Origin: Peptococcaceae bacterium BRH_c8a
GTDB lineage: Bacteria; Bacillota; Desulfotomaculia; Desulfotomaculales; Desulfallaceae
DNA length: 64,000 nucleotides
Reading direction: 5' to 3'
Assembly: GCA_000961575.1 (NCBI GenBank)
Contig: LADP01000015.1
Coordinates: forward strand, 1 to 64,000
Part shown: piece after piece, positions 1 to 8,061 of the stretch
Layout: the number at the start of each line of letters is the position of its first letter
How positions within the stretch are numbered: position 1 is the stretch's first letter
Made by a program: the position numbers and the translations under genes
Notes under the pieces: generated by a model
What the model saw: the letters and a program-made list of their open reading frames with translations, nothing else
Databases searched by the model: none
What the model was told of the DNA's origin: nothing

Positions 1-599
1 TCCCTAAGCATCTGCCAGTCCGTGGTATAAATACCAGTCGTAGATGGCGCCGTCATCGTAAAGAAGAAAGTTTTCGTTTGGTTAGTAGCGATTGCATCCG
101 CGGCATCGAGATACTGCCTTGCGGCAGTGAACGGATCCGAATTGCCTAAAGCAGCGAGCCGGTAACTATCATCAGCAGTCCAGGTATTCGAGCCGGTATT
201 TTTCACCGTAATACTAACCGGATAAGACAGCCCCGCCGTCATGGTGGTGGGAATGGTATGGTCAATAATTTGTGCTCCGTAAGGAGCCACATTACTTTGC
301 ACCGTCACCTGTAAATCTAACGTGTCCCCGAACCATGCAGCGTATTCCCTAAGCATCTGCCAGTCCGTGGTATAAATACCAGTCGTAGATGGCGCCGTCA
401 TCGTAAAGAAGAAAGTTTTCGTTTGGTTAGTAGCGATTGCATCCGCGGCATCGAGATACTGCCTTGCGGCAGTGAACGGATCCGAATTGCCTAAAGCAGC
501 GAGCCGGTAACTATCATCAGCAGTCCAGGTATTCGAGCCGGTATTTTTCACCGTAATACTAACCGGATAAGACAGCCCCGCCGTCATGGTGGTGGGAAT
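1..599. repeat. Tandem repeat inside the protease gene (period 345 bp)
   Basis: Positions 1-254 are identical base for base to positions 346-599. The 345-bp offset equals 115 codons, so each unit encodes one Ig-like module of the protease. The identity breaks at 255/600. Bases before position 1 are not visible, so more copies may follow. Confidence 0.95.
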
Positions 600-1769
600 A
601 GTGTGGTCGATAATTTGAGCTCCGTATGGAGTTGTTGCTTTTTTGACTGCTTCGAAAGCGTCAATTCTTCCATACCCATATAAATCATCTCTGCCTGAAG
701 CACCAAAATCAACTGATGTTTCCTGAATAATACTAACCACCTGTGAAGCAGAGAGGCTTGGTTTTACAGATAAGATCAAGGATGCTAATCCAGAAACATG
801 TGGCGCGGCCTGTGAAGTACCATCTCCAGATACGTAACCTCCATAATAATAAGTGCTTGCAATTGCTTCACCCGGGGCAACTACGTCCACTGACTGATTA
901 TATTGCGAAAAAGTAGATTTATTATCCTGTGCGTTTGTAGAACCTACTCCTATAACACCGTAACATGCAGCTGGATATTTTAATTCTGTTGTTCCATCAT
1001 TTCCAACAGCTGAGACAACAACAACGTTACGAGTTGTTGCATAATCAACCGCGTCTTGCATAGCCGGGCTATATCCTGACCCACCTAAACTAATGTTAAT
1101 AATTTTAGCACCATTATCAACTGCGTAAATTATACCGTTTATTACATAAGAATCATAAATGTATCCATAACTATCGGATACTTTAACCGGCATTATTTTA
1201 GTTTGCCACGAAATGCCGGCGATTCCTTCACTATTATTCCCAATAGCACCAATTATCCCTGACACATGGGTGCCGTGGCCGTCCGTATCGGTAACATAAG
1301 TGCTACCTGTTACTATGTTCTTTTGTAATGTAATCTTCCCTTGAAGATCAGGGTGATATGTATCAATACCAGAATCCAATACTGCAACTATAATACTTGA
1401 GTTTCCCGTTGTAATATCCCAGGTATTGGGCATATTGATTTTAGGTAGGTTCCATTGGTATTCTGAGTAATAAGAATCATTAGGAACTAAAAAAAGTTCT
1501 CTTTTATAGTTTGGGACAACGTATTCCACCTCTGTACTCTTTAGTAAATCTTCTTTGAGTTTTTTGTCAGTTTTAACTTTATAAATTTTAATTTTTTTAT
1601 TGCCGAGTTCTTCAAATTCAGCATTTTGCATAAGAGATTTTTTTTCCTGCTCTGTAACCCCTGGTTTAAGCTTGATTAAAAATTCTTCTTTAATATCAGC
1701 AAAAGCCGGCGGAATCCAAAAAATAAAAACTATTATAATCAGAATAAGTAATTTTAAAAATTTTTTCAA
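1..1769 (-). CDS. Secreted S8 (subtilisin-like) serine protease, 3' end beyond window
   Basis: I read this gene directly from the minus strand. It starts at TTG 1769, eight bases after an AGGGGG ribosome binding site, and runs off the window start, so the C-terminus is missing. An N-terminal hydrophobic signal (KKFLKLLILIIIVFIF) ends near an A-D-I cleavage site and is followed by an inhibitor-type propeptide. The catalytic triad is visible: Asp in AVLDSGID, His in DGHGTHVSG and Ser in GDGTSQAAPHVSG. After the protease domain come Ig-like modules beginning PYGAQIIDHTIP and containing SITVKNTGSNTWT and WFGDTLDLQVTV, resembling the NBR1-type Ig-like fold. One module is complete and a second, nearly identical one is cut by the window edge. 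The product is presumably exported to degrade extracellular protein or process surface proteins. The gene looks more AT-rich than its neighbours. Confidence 0.88.
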   Translation of the reverse strand, partial: MKKFLKLLILIIIVFIFWIPPAFADIKEEFLIKLKPGVTEQEKKSLMQNAEFEELGNKKIKIYKVKTDKKLKEDLLKSTEVEYVVPNYKRELFLVPNDSYYSEYQWNLPKINMPNTWDITTGNSSIIVAVLDSGIDTYHPDLQGKITLQKNIVTGSTYVTDTDGHGTHVSGIIGAIGNNSEGIAGISWQTKIMPVKVSDSYGYIYDSYVINGIIYAVDNGAKIINISLGGSGYSPAMQDAVDYATTRNVVVVSAVGNDGTTELKYPAACYGVIGVGSTNAQDNKSTFSQYNQSVDVVAPGEAIASTYYYGGYVSGDGTSQAAPHVSGLASLILSVKPSLSASQVVSIIQETSVDFGASGRDDLYGYGRIDAFEAVKKATTPYGAQIIDHTIPTTMTAGLSYPVSITVKNTGSNTWTADDSYRLAALGNSDPFTAARQYLDAADAIATNQTKTFFFTMTAPSTTGIYTTDWQMLREYAAWFGDTLDLQVTVQSNVAPYGAQIIDHTIPTTMTAGLSYPVSITVKNTGSNTWTADDSYRLAALGNSDPFTAARQYLDAADAIATNQTKTFFFTMTAPSTTGIYTTDWQMLR

Positions 1770-1893
1770 TGCAAAACCCCCTAAGAAATATTATTTGTTA
1801 TAAAATACAACAAAGTTTAATATTTACCTTTTTTTAACACCTTAAAGATTTTAATTTAAGGATCTATTTAAAATTGAAAATCATATTTGCATG

Positions 1894-1930
1894 GCGGGGA
1901 ACAAATTACCATTGTCCCCCGTCTTTTTTT
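1894..1930 (+). terminator. Hairpin with T-tract, terminator-like
   Basis: A GC-rich inverted repeat (GGGGAACAA pairing with TTGTCCCC) at about 1896-1919 is followed by seven T residues at 1924-1930. It is shaped like a plus-strand intrinsic terminator, yet no plus-strand gene lies upstream in the window. It could end a short RNA, or be a relic of the AAAAGGGGACAGG-type repeats seen elsewhere. The rest of 1770-2038, between the divergent protease and SLH genes, is AT-rich with no gene I can support. Confidence 0.45.
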
Positions 1931-2038
1931 ATGACCACCTACCCGCACTAATCTTGCCATTTTCGGCAGGACTAGACACTCGGGGCGTCGAATTAACCAT
2001 TAATCTGAAATAATTACCAAGGGAGTGTGATTTTTACC

Positions 2039-4633
2039 ATGAGGGGACGAGGCCTGCCCAAACTTTTGTGCATTGTTGTGGTTCTGTCACTGGCCGCTTT
2101 CCTGTGGGGCGGCGTAGCCCTGGCCGGTTTTTCCGACGTGACGGATAGCCACTGGGCAAAGATGAATATTGATAAAATGAGTGCACGGGGAGTCACAGGG
2201 GGCTACCCTGACGGCACCTTTCAACCCAATCAAACTGTTACCCAGGCTGAGGCCGTTTGCATGACGGTGCGTGCCCTGGGACTGCAGGCCTCTTCGAACA
2301 GCCTCCCCGAGGTATCTTTTCCGGTGCCCGAGTGGGCCAAATCGGACATTAAGCTGGCGGTGCACCACGGACTTTTGAAAAACAACGACCAGTTTTCCGC
2401 TTATTCCGGGGCTTCCCGGGCCTGGATAGCGCGGCTTTTGGTGCGCATGATCAACAAGGAGTCTGAGGCCGAGGAAAGGCTTTTGATGCCCAACTTTACC
2501 GATACTTATTTGATTCCCGACTGGGCCGTGTATTATGTCAGGGTGGCCCAGGACAACGATCTTGTCGCCGGGTATGCCGATAAATCCTTTAAGCCTGACC
2601 AGCCGGTAACCAGGGCAGAACTGGTGTCTTTTTTGAGCCGCGTAGAAAAGCATCAGCCGGCCCGGGATCTGGGCTACATCACGGGCAGCATCGTTAGTGT
2701 TAGCTCCTCGCAAATATCTATTACCGACGATGACGGGCGTAGCCTTACGTTTTCTATTCCTTACGATTTTACTGCTTATGAAGAAAACAAGAAAACAACC
2801 GTCTCCCAACTGCAGCGTTCGGATCGTGTAAAGCTGCTGGCCGACGGTACCACGCTTAAGTACCTGGAAGTATCCCCGGGGCAGGGCGTCTCCGCCATGC
2901 TTACCGGCACGGTGAAAAAGGTTTACCCGGAGCTTAATGCCTTCGTTATAGAATTGGCCGGGGGTGAACTGAGAACCCTTTACCTGCCGGGTAACGCCTC
3001 CCTTTCGGTGGTGGGGTCAACCGCCCAGGGGCTAAATGCACTTAAGCCGGGTGACGTGGTGGATGTTACCCTTGACGCCTCGGGTTACGTTTCAGGCATC
3101 ATTGTTAACTCGGGAACCAGTTTGGGAAATACCGGTTTTGTATATGACCTGGACCAGGATGCCGGTCTGCTGATTCTTCAGTTGGATAACGACCAGTTAA
3201 AGCCTTATACCTTGGATGATTACGTAAATGTCCAGGTGACCGGTGCCCGGTTCCCTACTCTGGGAGATATTCACACCGGTGATAAGGTGAAGCTAACCAT
3301 AGAAAACGCCCTGGTTACAGACATTGAACTGCTGCAGGCCGCAGCCCGGCTCGACGTTACCGGAGAAGTGTTTATCCTGAACTCAACGCTGGGCGTGCTT
3401 AACCTTGAGGTCGACGGCGAACTGCAGGTTTACAGGCTTGCTGCCAGCGTAGAGGTTACCGTGCCCGGGCTGACCGGCGCTTTCCTCTCCGATATCGGCG
3501 AGGGTGACACGGTTACTGCCACAGTTAAGGATGGGCAGGTGGTTTCCCTGGCCGTGGAAGGACGGCAGTCGGGCGACATGTTGACTGCCACCGTACTGGC
3601 CGTGGACACCGGTAACAGGGTGTTGACAATGGAAGATACGGATAAAAAGTTCATGGTTTACGACATAAAAAGGGAAGCCCGGGTTAAAGTGAACGGCGAA
3701 GATGCTTCACTGGACGACATCGAGCGGGACATGGAAGTGAAATTCCGCCTGCTGGATGGGGATATTATTTACCTGGAAGTAGATAATACCATCGGCGGCA
3801 CGGTGGTCAGCATTGATGAAGACAGCCTGCTGCTGGTGTTGGAGAAGGATAACGGCGAGCGCAAAACTTACATTATGGATGACTCGGTGGACATTAACAG
3901 CCAGGATAGCCGCAATGAACTGGATGAAATAGAACGCGGTGACTATGCCAAAATAGAGATTGAAAATGACCAGGTGGCCGAGATTAACCTGCGCAGTTCG
4001 ATTACTTACCTGGTTACTGAAGTAAGGGAAAACTACGACAGGATTAACGTTGAGGACGAGGACGAAGACAGCTACAGGCTTTACATCAGGGATGGAGTGG
4101 AACTGATCATCCCGGGCATTAGTAACCCCGATATAGAGGATGTCAAGGAAGGCGACCTGGTTAGGGCTACCTACATTGGGCGGGATCTGCAAAAGGTTGA
4201 GGTAACGGTTAATGTCCGTGGTGAAGTGACATCCATCAACAGTTATCAGGACAGCGTAAGCATCAAGTTATTTAATGGCACAACAACTTCGGTAAGCTTT
4301 TCTACCGGCAGCAAGGTAGAGACCGGGGGCAGGACGTATACATTACTAACCGCGCTGGCTGTTGGCGACCGCGTGGATGTGCTGGAAAACATGCAGGGCG
4401 GCAGTACCTTTAAGGTGATGCAAAAGGTTTCGGGCCGACTGTCCATGGACGGTACTTTTAACGAGGATTATGTGTACCTGGATTCCGGTTCATGGGCACC
4501 CTACAAAGTGCATGATGACGCCTATGTACATGATTACTACGGTTCCCTGACCAGCAAGTCTGCGCTTAAGAGCGGGGACAACGTGGATTTGTACCTGCTA
4601 AAAGACGTGGTTTATGAGCTGGTGAAGCGGTAA
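2039..4633 (+). CDS. S-layer homology (SLH) domain surface protein
   Basis: This is a secreted protein of about 864 residues. I prefer ATG 2039 to the in-frame GTG 2027, because the AAGGGAG site at 2019-2025 almost abuts the GTG. The N-terminus (MRGRGLPK, then a hydrophobic run ending ALAG) is a signal peptide. Three SLH domains follow within about the first 200 residues: FSDVTDSHWAK...GYPDGTFQPNQTVTQAE, then VPEWAKSDIKLAVHHGLL, then FTDTYLIPDWAVYYV...GYADKSFKPDQPVTRAE. SLH domains bind pyruvylated secondary wall polymer, and a CsaB-type pyruvyl transferase is encoded at 15681. The remaining ~650 residues are repetitive, acidic beta-rich segments with recurring G-D-x-V-x-(V/A)-x-(L/V) patterns, of unknown function. 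It is probably a surface or S-layer protein. A strong hairpin terminator follows. Confidence 0.9.
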   Translation: MRGRGLPKLLCIVVVLSLAAFLWGGVALAGFSDVTDSHWAKMNIDKMSARGVTGGYPDGTFQPNQTVTQAEAVCMTVRALGLQASSNSLPEVSFPVPEWAKSDIKLAVHHGLLKNNDQFSAYSGASRAWIARLLVRMINKESEAEERLLMPNFTDTYLIPDWAVYYVRVAQDNDLVAGYADKSFKPDQPVTRAELVSFLSRVEKHQPARDLGYITGSIVSVSSSQISITDDDGRSLTFSIPYDFTAYEENKKTTVSQLQRSDRVKLLADGTTLKYLEVSPGQGVSAMLTGTVKKVYPELNAFVIELAGGELRTLYLPGNASLSVVGSTAQGLNALKPGDVVDVTLDASGYVSGIIVNSGTSLGNTGFVYDLDQDAGLLILQLDNDQLKPYTLDDYVNVQVTGARFPTLGDIHTGDKVKLTIENALVTDIELLQAAARLDVTGEVFILNSTLGVLNLEVDGELQVYRLAASVEVTVPGLTGAFLSDIGEGDTVTATVKDGQVVSLAVEGRQSGDMLTATVLAVDTGNRVLTMEDTDKKFMVYDIKREARVKVNGEDASLDDIERDMEVKFRLLDGDIIYLEVDNTIGGTVVSIDEDSLLLVLEKDNGERKTYIMDDSVDINSQDSRNELDEIERGDYAKIEIENDQVAEINLRSSITYLVTEVRENYDRINVEDEDEDSYRLYIRDGVELIIPGISNPDIEDVKEGDLVRATYIGRDLQKVEVTVNVRGEVTSINSYQDSVSIKLFNGTTTSVSFSTGSKVETGGRTYTLLTALAVGDRVDVLENMQGGSTFKVMQKVSGRLSMDGTFNEDYVYLDSGSWAPYKVHDDAYVHDYYGSLTSKSALKSGDNVDLYLLKDVVYELVKR

Positions 4634-4670
4634 GCTTAGTTTAAGGCCAAGTTAATGGAATGTTAGTGAT

Positions 4671-4725
4671 AAAAAAGGGGACAGGCACCGATGATAAGTC
4701 AAATCGGTGCCTGTCCCCTTTTTTG
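4671..4725 (+). terminator. Long perfect hairpin terminator of the SLH gene (GGGGACAGG repeat family)
   Basis: The arm AAAAAAGGGGACAGGCACCG (4671-4690) and its extension pair over about 22 bases with a complementary arm ending at about 4724, across a ~10-base loop. The T-run makes it a terminator for the SLH gene. Because both arms are A/T-flanked it should act in both directions. The GGGGACAGG core recurs at 15349, 39557 and 39611. Confidence 0.85.
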
Positions 4726-4801
4726 CGTTGGTCTCGAATTTTTTCTTGATTATGTTTTCATAATATGAAAGTGGGTGGTTAATCGGATTAAGGGGGATAT
4801 T

Positions 4802-5878
4802 ATGGGGGTTAGGCGGGACATAGTATTTGTTTTCGGAGCCGGGGCTTCCTACGCGGACGGCGCGCCGCTGCAGGATGAAATACTGCCCATTATTCTGTCG
4901 GGGAAATTAAAGGATATTGAAGCATCAAAGACAGGGAAATCCGTTTGCCAATTTATTAGGGATAATTTTGTTTGGGGCGATCAGGCCGGGGTTTACCCCA
5001 CCTTGGAGTCGGTTTTTGGGTTTTTGGATTACTTTATCAACCAGGATGAGCATTTAAGCGCCGGGTATCCAAACGGTAAAATTCATGCCCTAAAAGAGGG
5101 GCTGATCAAGCTTATCCACTATGTGATCAGCGAAAAATCAAACCGCCAGGCTATGATTTATAGGTCTTTCTGGGAAACCGTTGCAAAGCATAATATCAAA
5201 CTGTCCATCCTGACGCTGAATTACGATACCCTGCTGGAGGAAGCGCTGAAGTCGGTTCACGCAGAAGCTTACATTGACTACTGCATTCATCTGATGAACT
5301 ATGATTTACGTGAGGATACCACCTGGGTCAATCCCGGGGAACTCCAGGCCGCGGTAGATGGTGATAATCCAATGCTTGTTAAAATCATGAAAGGCCACGG
5401 TAGCCTAAATTGGAAATATTGCAACTGCTGCAATCAGGTGCTGCTTACGCCCTGGGACACCAAAATTGACCTCTTCAGTGGATCTTTCATTAAGGATTGC
5501 GAGCATACCGCCGGGGATCACAAGTATAGCTGCCCTGTTGACGGGTCGGAATTTGAAACCCTTATTATACCACCCTCGCATATTAAGAGGATTTCGCACC
5601 CGGTGGTATCCCAGATTCTCAATGCATCATTAAGGGCAATAAGAGCGTGCCGAAAAGTGATTTTTGTTGGTTATTCCTTTCCCGATGCGGATGTGCATTT
5701 TAAAGCGTTATTTAAAAAAGCATTGATTAACAACCAGGAAGTTTATGTTGTTAACAGAACTATCGATCAAAAGTTAAAACTGAATTATACCGCCCTATCC
5801 AAAGGAGTAAATTTTATCGAGTCCCCATTTGCTGATTTTATTAAAGATGATCCTCTGGTGCAACAGACTTTAAGATGA
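4802..5878 (+). CDS. SIR2-like domain protein with Cys-rich zinc-ribbon-like insert
   Basis: The start is ATG 4802, five bases after AAGGGGG; a longer in-frame GTG at 4775 lacks a site. The protein of about 358 residues opens with the nucleotide-binding motif VFVFGAGASYADGAP. It carries TLNYDTLLEEAL and KGHGSLNW, whose Asn and His sit where the catalytic Asn and His of SIR2-like NAD-consuming enzymes are expected. Between them and the C-terminus is a cysteine cluster (YCNCCN, then a later C...YSCPVDG) suggesting a zinc ribbon. The C-terminus has VGYSFPDADVHF, typical of the SIR2_2 group. SIR2-like proteins often act in anti-phage defence as NADases, but no partner gene is adjacent, so that role is inference. 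The gene looks more AT-rich than its neighbours. It converges on the DUF4127 gene and overlaps it by 9 bp. Confidence 0.8.
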   Translation: MGVRRDIVFVFGAGASYADGAPLQDEILPIILSGKLKDIEASKTGKSVCQFIRDNFVWGDQAGVYPTLESVFGFLDYFINQDEHLSAGYPNGKIHALKEGLIKLIHYVISEKSNRQAMIYRSFWETVAKHNIKLSILTLNYDTLLEEALKSVHAEAYIDYCIHLMNYDLREDTTWVNPGELQAAVDGDNPMLVKIMKGHGSLNWKYCNCCNQVLLTPWDTKIDLFSGSFIKDCEHTAGDHKYSCPVDGSEFETLIIPPSHIKRISHPVVSQILNASLRAIRACRKVIFVGYSFPDADVHFKALFKKALINNQEVYVVNRTIDQKLKLNYTALSKGVNFIESPFADFIKDDPLVQQTLR

Positions 5879-7441
5879 CCGGGTTTGGAATTCAACATCA
5901 AATAGTCTGTGCCAGGGCAACTTAACGCCTGTAACACTAACATCTCCGAATTCGGCTAGGTTGTCTCGGGTAAACACGTTTAACCTGTCTTCAATCACCT
6001 GGGTAATTTCGCTTTCCAAAGCAGCGTCGGTAATTAACTGCTGCTGGTTTTCGGGGGTTAGTTTTTTAATCTTGGGCCTAACTTCGACCTGGTAACCCCA
6101 GTCTTCAATCAGGCGGGTCAGGAGAACGCCGCGGTGCTGCTCTTTAAAGTCTGGAGCACCGGAACCTTTCCCTGTTATATACAGCAACCCCTGGCTGAGC
6201 GCCAGGCCGATGGAATTCCCCGCGGTGTTCCAACCTGCATAACCCGCTAGCGATGACAGGTCAGTGGCCCGATTCAGTTCCCTCAGGAATGCCGGGTCTC
6301 CGCCGTTGGCGTACCTAACGTCAGCTACCGCTACCGGTTTTCCCGTTTTGAGGTAACCTTCTATCCGGCTAACAAAAGCAGTGTACTCGCCATCACCGCC
6401 CTGCGCTGCGGCTACCCCTGCTGCTGCGGGCCGGTTGTTTACCGCCAGTACAATTTCCGCTTCTTCAGCGCTTTGAGCCATTGAGCCGCCGGCAGCCAGT
6501 ATATGCCGCTGCACGTTTTCTTCCAGGGGTATGTCTTCGTAAGGCTGAACAAGCCCTGCTCCCGAGGCCTGCGCGTAGTCCACAAAAACTGCCGGGCTGT
6601 CGCCGTTAACCTTGTTAACCGTGGCGGCCAGCAGCAACATGCCGCACTCGTCGGTACCTGGGAAAAATATTACCTTTTCCGTAACCCCGTAACGGCTTGC
6701 CAGCGAAATAAGCCTCTCCTTTTCGGCCCGACTAAAGCCGTAGGGGGAAGTGTCGTCGCTACCCACCACCAGGTAGTCGATAAACCCCTGCTGGACCAGC
6801 TTTAATACCTCGGCTGTAATCTGATGATTTTTATCCCGCCGGGCTGTAAAATCTTCAAGATAAGCACCGGGAATGGTTTTAGCCAGTTGGGCCAGCTTCT
6901 CTTTGTCGCCCGGTTCGCTGGCCCCGCTATTTAGCTTGTCTTGTAGTACCCCGTACTTGTAAATGTGTGCGCCATATTCAGCAAAATAATCGGGCATGGT
7001 GTATTGCGTGTTTGCGGCCGGGGTTCTCATTATGGATGTAAAGGCTAAAACAGGGCCGTTTAACTCCAGTTCTTTCATTAAACTCAATTGAGAGTATAGT
7101 TCATCTACCGTAAGTTGGTGCTTCCTGGATTCCACCAGACCGCCGTATACCAGCATGTCCAGCGAAATTACTGCAGCCTTGGCCCCGCCGGAGTTTGCCT
7201 GTAGCCAGCCCGTTAATTCCTGCTGCGATTTTAATTGATCCGTGGCCGGGGTTTTTACGTCTTGACCGGTCAGGTTGGACAGTTCAATAGTGTTTGCATA
7301 ATTAACCGGTCTGTCATCTAGCGGTATGTAAAGGATATGCCCACTGGGTTCTGCAGATGCCGAGTAGTTGCAACCAGTCAAAAGTAAAAGGCTTAAGCAA
7401 AGTAAAAATACACGCGGCAGCGCTTTGTTGAGTACTTTCAT
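5870..7441 (-). CDS. DUF4127 family lipoprotein
   Basis: The 523-residue protein begins with a lipoprotein signal (FLLCLSLLLLTGC, lipobox LTGC near residue 24), so it is probably anchored on the outer face of the membrane. The mature part opens with HILYIPLDDRPVNYAN and contains ISLDMLVYGGLVESR, TSIMRTPAANTQY and VVGSDDTSPYGFSRAEK. These are features of the DUF4127 family, whose biochemical role is not known to me. It is transcribed away from the secreted protein and oxidoreductase genes that start at 7594, with a 152-bp divergent spacer. Its 3' end overlaps the end of the SIR2-like gene. Confidence 0.8.
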   Translation of the reverse strand: MKVLNKALPRVFLLCLSLLLLTGCNYSASAEPSGHILYIPLDDRPVNYANTIELSNLTGQDVKTPATDQLKSQQELTGWLQANSGGAKAAVISLDMLVYGGLVESRKHQLTVDELYSQLSLMKELELNGPVLAFTSIMRTPAANTQYTMPDYFAEYGAHIYKYGVLQDKLNSGASEPGDKEKLAQLAKTIPGAYLEDFTARRDKNHQITAEVLKLVQQGFIDYLVVGSDDTSPYGFSRAEKERLISLASRYGVTEKVIFFPGTDECGMLLLAATVNKVNGDSPAVFVDYAQASGAGLVQPYEDIPLEENVQRHILAAGGSMAQSAEEAEIVLAVNNRPAAAGVAAAQGGDGEYTAFVSRIEGYLKTGKPVAVADVRYANGGDPAFLRELNRATDLSSLAGYAGWNTAGNSIGLALSQGLLYITGKGSGAPDFKEQHRGVLLTRLIEDWGYQVEVRPKIKKLTPENQQQLITDAALESEITQVIEDRLNVFTRDNLAEFGDVSVTGVKLPWHRLFDVEFQTRSS

Positions 7442-7593
7442 TGGCTCTCCCCATTAATCCATATTTTAAATCACACTACCACACACCCGCGCGGCGGTCA
7501 ATAATGGTAGCAGGAACAGCGGTACTTGTCTAACTGCAGGAAATAACATCCGGTTGTCGAATAACTCATTAATATATCACGGCAGGGGGTAAT

Positions 7594-8046
7594 GTGGTGC
7601 GTTTTGTCAAAAAGAAGGTTGTTGTCGTTGCCTTGCTCTTAACTTTTAGTGTGGTTATCGGGTTTTCCAGCCTTGCCGGGGCGGATAGCAGCGGCAGTCC
7701 GGGTTCCACCAGCGACCCGCTGGTCACCAGGAGCTTTGTGGAGAAGTACGTCCAGGAATTAGTGAGTAAAATGGCGCCTTCCGGAGGAGGATCACTGGAG
7801 TGGAGTGTGGCCGAACTGATGGTAGACGAGGAGTTTATCGGCAAAGCCGGCACCGAGTTTATCGTGCGCGGCGGCCAAGTTGTGGTGGTCGACCCGACGG
7901 GCGGCGGCATACCCGACCTGACGGCGGGTAAAAACGTGGCGGCCGGTCAGGTGGCCGAAAGCAACCACTTGTTCAGTATCCCCCGGTCGGACGGGCGGGG
8001 TATTAAGGCGGCCAAGCCAACCATTATTATGTACCGCGGATTTTAA
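7594..8046 (+). CDS. Small exported protein of unknown function
   Basis: This ~150-residue protein has a clear signal peptide (FVKKKVVVVALLLTFSVVIG, then SLAGADS). GTG 7594 and GTG 7597 are both in frame. The AGGGGGT site at 7584-7590 gives a better 6-base spacing to 7597. The mature part contains VEKYVQELVSKM and a compact segment EEFIGKAGTEFIVRGGQVVV ending with SIPRSDGRGIKA. I do not recognise the family. It lies only 15 bp upstream of the FAD oxidoreductase gene and is probably co-transcribed with it, so the two may work together at the cell surface. Confidence 0.7.
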   Translation: MVRFVKKKVVVVALLLTFSVVIGFSSLAGADSSGSPGSTSDPLVTRSFVEKYVQELVSKMAPSGGGSLEWSVAELMVDEEFIGKAGTEFIVRGGQVVVVDPTGGGIPDLTAGKNVAAGQVAESNHLFSIPRSDGRGIKAAKPTIIMYRGF

Positions 8047-8061
8047 CCCGGTGGTAATAAA

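Noticed and set aside
2087..2809. 240-aa minus-strand ORF in the SLH gene
   Set aside because: Antisense shadow; no start signals and no family resemblance.
7442..7593. Riboswitch in the divergent gap before the small exported protein
   Set aside because: I looked for conserved aptamer words and found none; only a ribosome binding site is supported.
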